Positions 7,153 to 9,600 of a stretch of 9,600 nt of DNA are shown one piece after another. The notes beneath the pieces were generated by a model, which worked only from the letters and a program-made list of their open reading frames with translations, ran no database searches and had not been told where the DNA came from. Origin of the DNA: an uncultured Pyrinomonas sp. (GTDB lineage: Bacteria > Acidobacteriota > Blastocatellia > Pyrinomonadales > Pyrinomonadaceae); assembly GCA_937135995.1 (NCBI GenBank), contig CAKZOF010000089.1, forward strand, positions 1 to 9,600. The letters run 5' to 3'. The position numbers were made by a program, and so were the translations under genes. Numbering within the stretch: position 1 is the stretch's first letter; every line of letters begins with the position of its first letter.

Positions 7153-7218
7153 AGGAAAACCGTCGTCAAGACCACGAAAGATGGTGAACGAAAGATCAAA
7201 ACGCTTTCACCCCGTTTC

Positions 7219-7245
7219 GAAAAAGCGCGGTCGTTCGTCCCGCGC
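7219..7245 (-). terminator. Rho-independent terminator-like hairpin between ribH and nusB
   Basis: Read on the minus strand, GCGCGG and CCGCGC form a perfect 6-bp GC stem around a 9-nt loop, followed at once by TTTTTCG. The hairpin begins 58 nt after the ribH stop. Stem and U-run fit an intrinsic terminator of moderate strength that could end ribH transcripts or attenuate transcription into nusB and cheA. Confidence 0.55.
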
Positions 7246-7302
7246 CGTTCTCCGACAAAGATTGAGCTGATCGCCAGCGTGACTCGCCGGGCTGCGTGCC
7301 CT

Positions 7303-7776
7303 TCAACCGCGCATCTCCTTGTAGAGATTGGCCAGTTCGACGGCCGCCATGGCCGCCTCGGCCCCTTTGTTGCCAGCCTTCACGCCAGCGCGATCCATCG
7401 CTTGCTCGACCGTGTTGGCCGTGATGATGCCGAAGAGTACCGGCACGCCCGTTTCCATCGCCGCCTGCGCGATGCCGTTGGCCGCGCACGCAGCGACGTA
7501 ATCGAAATGGGGCGTTTCGCCGCGAATGATCACGCCTAAACAGATGATGGCATCGAACCGCCCGGAAGCTGCCAGCTTGCGGGCCAGAAGCGGGATCTCG
7601 AACGATCCCGGCACGCGAAAATGCTCCACGGCCTGCTCTTCCGCGCCCAAACGCGCCAGCGCGTCGAGCGCGCCTTCCACCAAGCGCGTCGTCAACAGTT
7701 CGTTCCAGCGACTGCTGATGATAGCAAAGCGCAGCCCGGAAGCGTTCAGTTTGCCTTGGTGAACCGTCGGGTGCAC
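7303..7776 (-). CDS. ribH: 6,7-dimethyl-8-ribityllumazine synthase, 157 aa
   Basis: Penultimate enzyme of riboflavin synthesis. It condenses 5-amino-6-(D-ribitylamino)uracil with 3,4-dihydroxy-2-butanone 4-phosphate, usually as a pentamer or 60-mer capsid in the cytosol. Visible motifs are SSRWN (21-25) with the substrate-stacking Trp24, the GSFEIP turn (57-62), and [14 protein letters not shown] (81-94) with the catalytic His90. The segment 116-139 ends in AGVKAGNKG, with Arg129 at the phosphate site. Length is normal. The start is GTG 7776; no other usable start precedes the conserved core. An AAGAAG stretch lies 7 nt upstream and AAGGA is 1 nt away. A strong sigma70-like promoter lies upstream and no FMN riboswitch consensus is seen in the short leader. 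Other riboflavin genes are not in the window. Confidence 0.95.
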   Translation of the reverse strand: MHPTVHQGKLNASGLRFAIISSRWNELLTTRLVEGALDALARLGAEEQAVEHFRVPGSFEIPLLARKLAASGRFDAIICLGVIIRGETPHFDYVAACAANGIAQAAMETGVPVLFGIITANTVEQAMDRAGVKAGNKGAEAAMAAVELANLYKEMRG

Positions 7777-7818
7777 GTCCTTACTTCTTCAACGCACGCG
7801 AGCGTCGGGAGCGTTTGC

Positions 7819-7847
7819 AGTATAGGGAAGCTCGGCGGAGATGACAA
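7819..7847 (-). promoter_or_regulatory. Strong sigma70-like promoter of ribH
   Basis: On the minus strand TTGTCA (7847-7842, 5 of 6) is followed after exactly 17 nt by TATACT (7824-7819, 5 of 6). Transcription would start near 7812, giving a leader of about 35 nt to the GTG start at 7776. This is the best promoter match in the window. The short leader leaves no room for an FMN riboswitch. Confidence 0.65.
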
Positions 7848-7875
7848 GTGCGAGGTGCCGATGCCGCCGTCTCGA

Positions 7876-7897
7876 CGCGAGCGATGTGGCGCTCGCG
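7876..7897. repeat. Perfect 8-bp inverted repeat upstream of the ribH promoter
   Basis: Arms CGCGAGCG and CGCTCGCG enclose the six bases ATGTGG. It lies about 30 bp upstream of the ribH -35 element and has no U-run on either strand. It could be an operator, part of a structured RNA from hbd read-through, or chance in GC-rich DNA. Confidence 0.35.
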
Positions 7898-7924
7898 CGG
7901 AGCCTTACGTCTACTTTGTTCGCC

Positions 7925-7959
7925 ATCACCGAACTTTGAAGTTCGACGCCGATGGTGAT
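7925..7959. repeat. Nested inverted repeat in the hbd-ribH intergenic region
   Basis: A near-perfect palindrome GAACTT-TG-AAGTTC (7931-7944) is flanked by ATCACC (7925-7930) and GGTGAT (7954-7959). The whole is a two-tier stem with a 9-nt one-sided bulge (7945-7953). It lies outside coding sequence, upstream of the ribH promoter. Function unknown. Confidence 0.35.
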
Positions 7960-7984
7960 CGAGGGGAACCAGCGTCAACCAGCC

Positions 7985-8038
7985 GAAAGAACCGTGCAAC
8001 GCGCGCCGCGCTGTCGAAGAGCGGCGCGGCGCGCGTTG
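7985..8038 (-). terminator. Long GC hairpin, probable transcription terminator of the 3-hydroxyacyl-CoA dehydrogenase gene
   Basis: Arms of 15 perfectly complementary bases (7997-8011 and 8024-8038) surround a 12-nt loop, starting 27 nt after the dehydrogenase stop codon. On the minus strand the stem is followed by CACGGTTCTTTCGG, a poor U-run. The stem is very stable, so it could pause polymerase or protect the 3' end of the transcript even if termination needs Rho. Confidence 0.5.
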
Positions 8039-8065
8039 ACCGCTCTTCAACAGCGCGCCAACCGG

Positions 8066-8959
8066 TCAGAGCAGGTTCATTGGCGTTGGATTCTTCGGAT
8101 CTTTCGTGTAGTCGTAAAAGCCGCGCCCCGTCTTGCGTCCGTGAAGCCCCGCTTTGACCATCCGTTTGAGCAGCGGCGGCGGCGCGAACCGTTTTTCGCG
8201 AAATTCGTTGAACATGATCTCGGCGATGTAATAGGTCGTGTCCAGTCCGACGAAATCGCCGAGCGTGAACGGTCCCATCGGATAACCGCAGCCGAGCTTC
8301 ATCGCGTTGTCGATGTCGACGATGCTGCCGACGCCTTCTTCGAGCGCGCGTATGGCGTCAAGCATGTAGGGAACGAGCAAGCGGTTGACGATGAAGCCCG
8401 TCCGATCGCTCGTGCGCACTGGAACCTTGCCGAGTCGTTCGGCAAAACGCACGGCTTCGTCGTAAACAGCGGGATCGGTCAGAATGGTGCGCACCACTTC
8501 GACCAGCTTCATGATCGGAACGGGATTGAAGAAGTGCAGGCCGATGAAACGCCGCTGGCGTTCGAGCGAGGTCACCGTCATCATCTCCGTGATCGACAGC
8601 GACGAGGTGTTCGAAGCGAAGATGGTCTCCGGTTTGCAGATCTTGTCGAGGTGGCCGAACGTCTCGTGCTTGAGTTCGAGGTTTTCGGTGATCGCTTCGA
8701 TCACGAGGTCGCAGTCGGCCAGATCGTCGAGCGAAGTCGTCCCGCGCAAGCGCTGGCGCGTCTCGTCCTTCTGCTGTGCCGTGAGCGTCCCCTTTTCGAC
8801 GAACTTGGCCAGAGATTTTTCGATCGCCTCGAAACCCTTCTTCAAAGGCTCTTCGGCGACTTCGCGCACAACGGTCTCGAATCCGGCGGTTGCCGCGACT
8901 TGCGCGATTCCCGAACCCATCAGACCGCAACCGATGACACCAACTTTTCTGATCTCCAT
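8066..8959 (-). CDS. hbd: 3-hydroxybutyryl-CoA dehydrogenase, 297 aa
   Basis: NAD(P)-dependent oxidoreductase interconverting 3-hydroxyacyl-CoA (typically 3-hydroxybutyryl-CoA) and 3-oxoacyl-CoA in fatty-acid oxidation or butanoate/polyhydroxybutyrate metabolism, in the cytosol. From ATG 8959 the Rossmann motif is GVIGCGLMGSG (7-17). SNTSSLSI (116-123) and HFFNPVP (142-148) follow. H142 and E154 form the catalytic dyad and N192 is the conserved Asn; their spacing equals that of human HAD (His158, Glu170, Asn208). The C-terminal domain has GCGYPMGPFTLGDFVGLD (223-240) and RKTGRGFYDY (275-284). There is no enoyl-CoA hydratase fusion, so it is the short monofunctional type. AAGGAG (8972-8967) lies 7 nt before ATG 8959 and 4 nt before ATG 8962; a longer frame from 8992 has no such site. 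No other beta-oxidation gene adjoins, so substrate chain length is open. Confidence 0.93.
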   Translation of the reverse strand: MEIRKVGVIGCGLMGSGIAQVAATAGFETVVREVAEEPLKKGFEAIEKSLAKFVEKGTLTAQQKDETRQRLRGTTSLDDLADCDLVIEAITENLELKHETFGHLDKICKPETIFASNTSSLSITEMMTVTSLERQRRFIGLHFFNPVPIMKLVEVVRTILTDPAVYDEAVRFAERLGKVPVRTSDRTGFIVNRLLVPYMLDAIRALEEGVGSIVDIDNAMKLGCGYPMGPFTLGDFVGLDTTYYIAEIMFNEFREKRFAPPPLLKRMVKAGLHGRKTGRGFYDYTKDPKNPTPMNLL

Positions 8960-9032
8960 CATCCTTCTCCTTGAAGCGAAAGTGTTTTGCAAAGTGAGTT
9001 CGCGCGATCAACGCGCACGAACGAAAATCGAA

Positions 9033-9041
9033 ATTCTACCA
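9033..9041 (-). promoter_or_regulatory. Extended -10-type promoter of the 3-hydroxyacyl-CoA dehydrogenase gene
   Basis: On the minus strand TGG-TAGAAT gives a TGn extension followed by a -10 hexamer matching 5 of 6 consensus bases. The expected -35 region is poor (TGGATG at 18 nt), as is common for extended -10 promoters. Transcription would start near 9026, giving a leader of roughly 65 nt before ATG 8959. Confidence 0.4.
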
Positions 9042-9231
9042 AGCGCCGCGTCCGCGCATCCATCGCGCGCGGTCGCGTCACGGACCGATAGTTCGCCCGG
9101 AAGATATGCGTCCTCGACGCTCACCCAGCGCTCTTCGGCCTCGATGGAGCAAGGTTTGAAAGTGCGGTTCATTACGGTGCCGCATCATGCCCGCGGCGAG
9201 CGTTGCCGGTCGCCTGTCTCCGCGGTGCGAC

Positions 9232-9600
9232 TCAGTGTGATTGCACGTTATCGGCGGTGATGCGGATGCCGTACTTGTGACCGTCGAGTTCGACCCACAA
9301 CCGGAAGCGCTCGCGCCACGATTCGAACGCCAGCAGCAGTTCTTCACGCTGTTTGCCGATGGCGGGCGAGCGATTCCCCGCCTGTGTGGTCTGCGCCAAC
9401 GCGCGCGCGCGCAGCAAGAGCGCTTTCAGTTCGTTACGCAGCCCGTCGGCCGCGTCGTCCAGATGTGGCGCATAATCGAGCGCGCGCAAGCCTTCTTCAG
9501 CGGCGCGCGCGTCGCCGTTGTTGAAAGCGATCAGAAAAGCCTCTTCCCCCTTATTGATCGCTGTGACATAAGCTTCCACGCCACCTCTACCGGACAAGAA
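9232..9600 (-). CDS. Uncharacterised small helical protein (probably truncated at its 5' end by the window edge)
   Basis: The frame runs in from the right edge and stops at TGA 9234-9232, with at least 122 codons visible. A TTG codon at 9597 could be a start but has no visible ribosome-binding context, and the frame stays open to the edge, so the true start may lie outside. The protein appears soluble: an Ala/Glu/Leu-rich helix at about 15-40, a second long helix at about 47-70, a Gln/Gly/Asn/Ser turn, a third helix with FESWRERFRLWVEL (91-104), and a tail ending in HKYGIRITADNVQSH. No signal peptide, membrane segment or catalytic motif is visible. I do not recognise the family. Third-position GC bias like that of its neighbours supports it being a real gene. 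Confidence 0.6.
   Translation of the reverse strand, partial: FLSGRGGVEAYVTAINKGEEAFLIAFNNGDARAAEEGLRALDYAPHLDDAADGLRNELKALLLRARALAQTTQAGNRSPAIGKQREELLLAFESWRERFRLWVELDGHKYGIRITADNVQSH

Noticed and set aside
6628..7539. Plus-strand open frame of 303 codons across nusB and the end of ribH
   Set aside because: It spans two real genes and the terminator between them on the other strand; the product has no fold signature.
7777..7818. FMN riboswitch upstream of ribH
   Set aside because: The predicted leader is only about 35 nt and no conserved FMN-element segments are visible there or further upstream.
7781..8050. Minus-strand 89-codon Arg-rich frame between hbd and ribH
   Set aside because: It covers the ribH promoter and two hairpins, is extremely Arg/Ser-rich, and has no start context.
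7952..8974. Plus-strand open frame of 340 codons opposite the dehydrogenase
   Set aside because: It mirrors the dehydrogenase gene and crosses its terminator hairpin; a GC-driven shadow.
9190..9227. CCGCGG-flanked hairpin after the unknown right-edge gene as a terminator
   Set aside because: The stem needs a bulge and has no U-run; GC-rich sequence makes such pairings common.

Overview
The window reads as chromosomal DNA of a GC-rich, free-living bacterium. An actinobacterial-type fused 2-oxoglutarate decarboxylase/E1-E2 protein (Kgd type) lies near a Uma2-family nuclease, a Tat-dependent small protein with an amidase, ribH-nusB, a CheA kinase and a 3-hydroxybutyryl-CoA dehydrogenase. This mix reminds me most of Acidobacteriota, perhaps class Blastocatellia. 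That is a lineage guess from memory of gene content, not something the sequence proves. No rRNA, tRNA, insertion sequence, CRISPR array or prophage module is visible.

Layout. (1) Positions 1-1867, minus: the N-terminal half of the Kgd-type TCA-cycle enzyme; its 3' end lies beyond the left edge. (2) 1868-2128: a divergent intergenic region with a short interrupted palindrome and a 30-bp module repeated 70 bp apart; the second copy looks like a promoter for the rightward genes. (3) 2129-4508, plus: a three-gene cluster of a 114-aa protein with a Tat signal, a Uma2/DUF820 nuclease-fold protein, and an amidase-signature hydrolase overlapping or reinitiating at the Uma2 stop. (4) 4605-7776, minus: ribH, nusB and a cheA-type histidine kinase in that transcriptional order, converging on the amidase. 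A strong sigma70-like promoter lies before ribH and an intrinsic-terminator-like hairpin lies between ribH and nusB. (5) 8066-8959, minus: a 3-hydroxyacyl-CoA dehydrogenase with its own extended -10-like promoter and a long GC hairpin after its stop. (6) 9232-9600, minus: a small unrecognised protein, probably cut by the right edge.

Functionally, regions 1, 4 and 5 are mostly core metabolism (TCA cycle, riboflavin, transcription antitermination, fatty-acid or butanoate oxidation/synthesis), with a chemosensory kinase following nusB. The accessory-looking part is 2129-4508, where a short exported helical protein and a signal-less amidase may form a pair with a Uma2 gene between them. No classical defence or mobile system was found. 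The best candidates for new biology are the Tat-small-protein/amidase pair, the duplicated promoter module, the orphan CheA and the structured DNA upstream of ribH.
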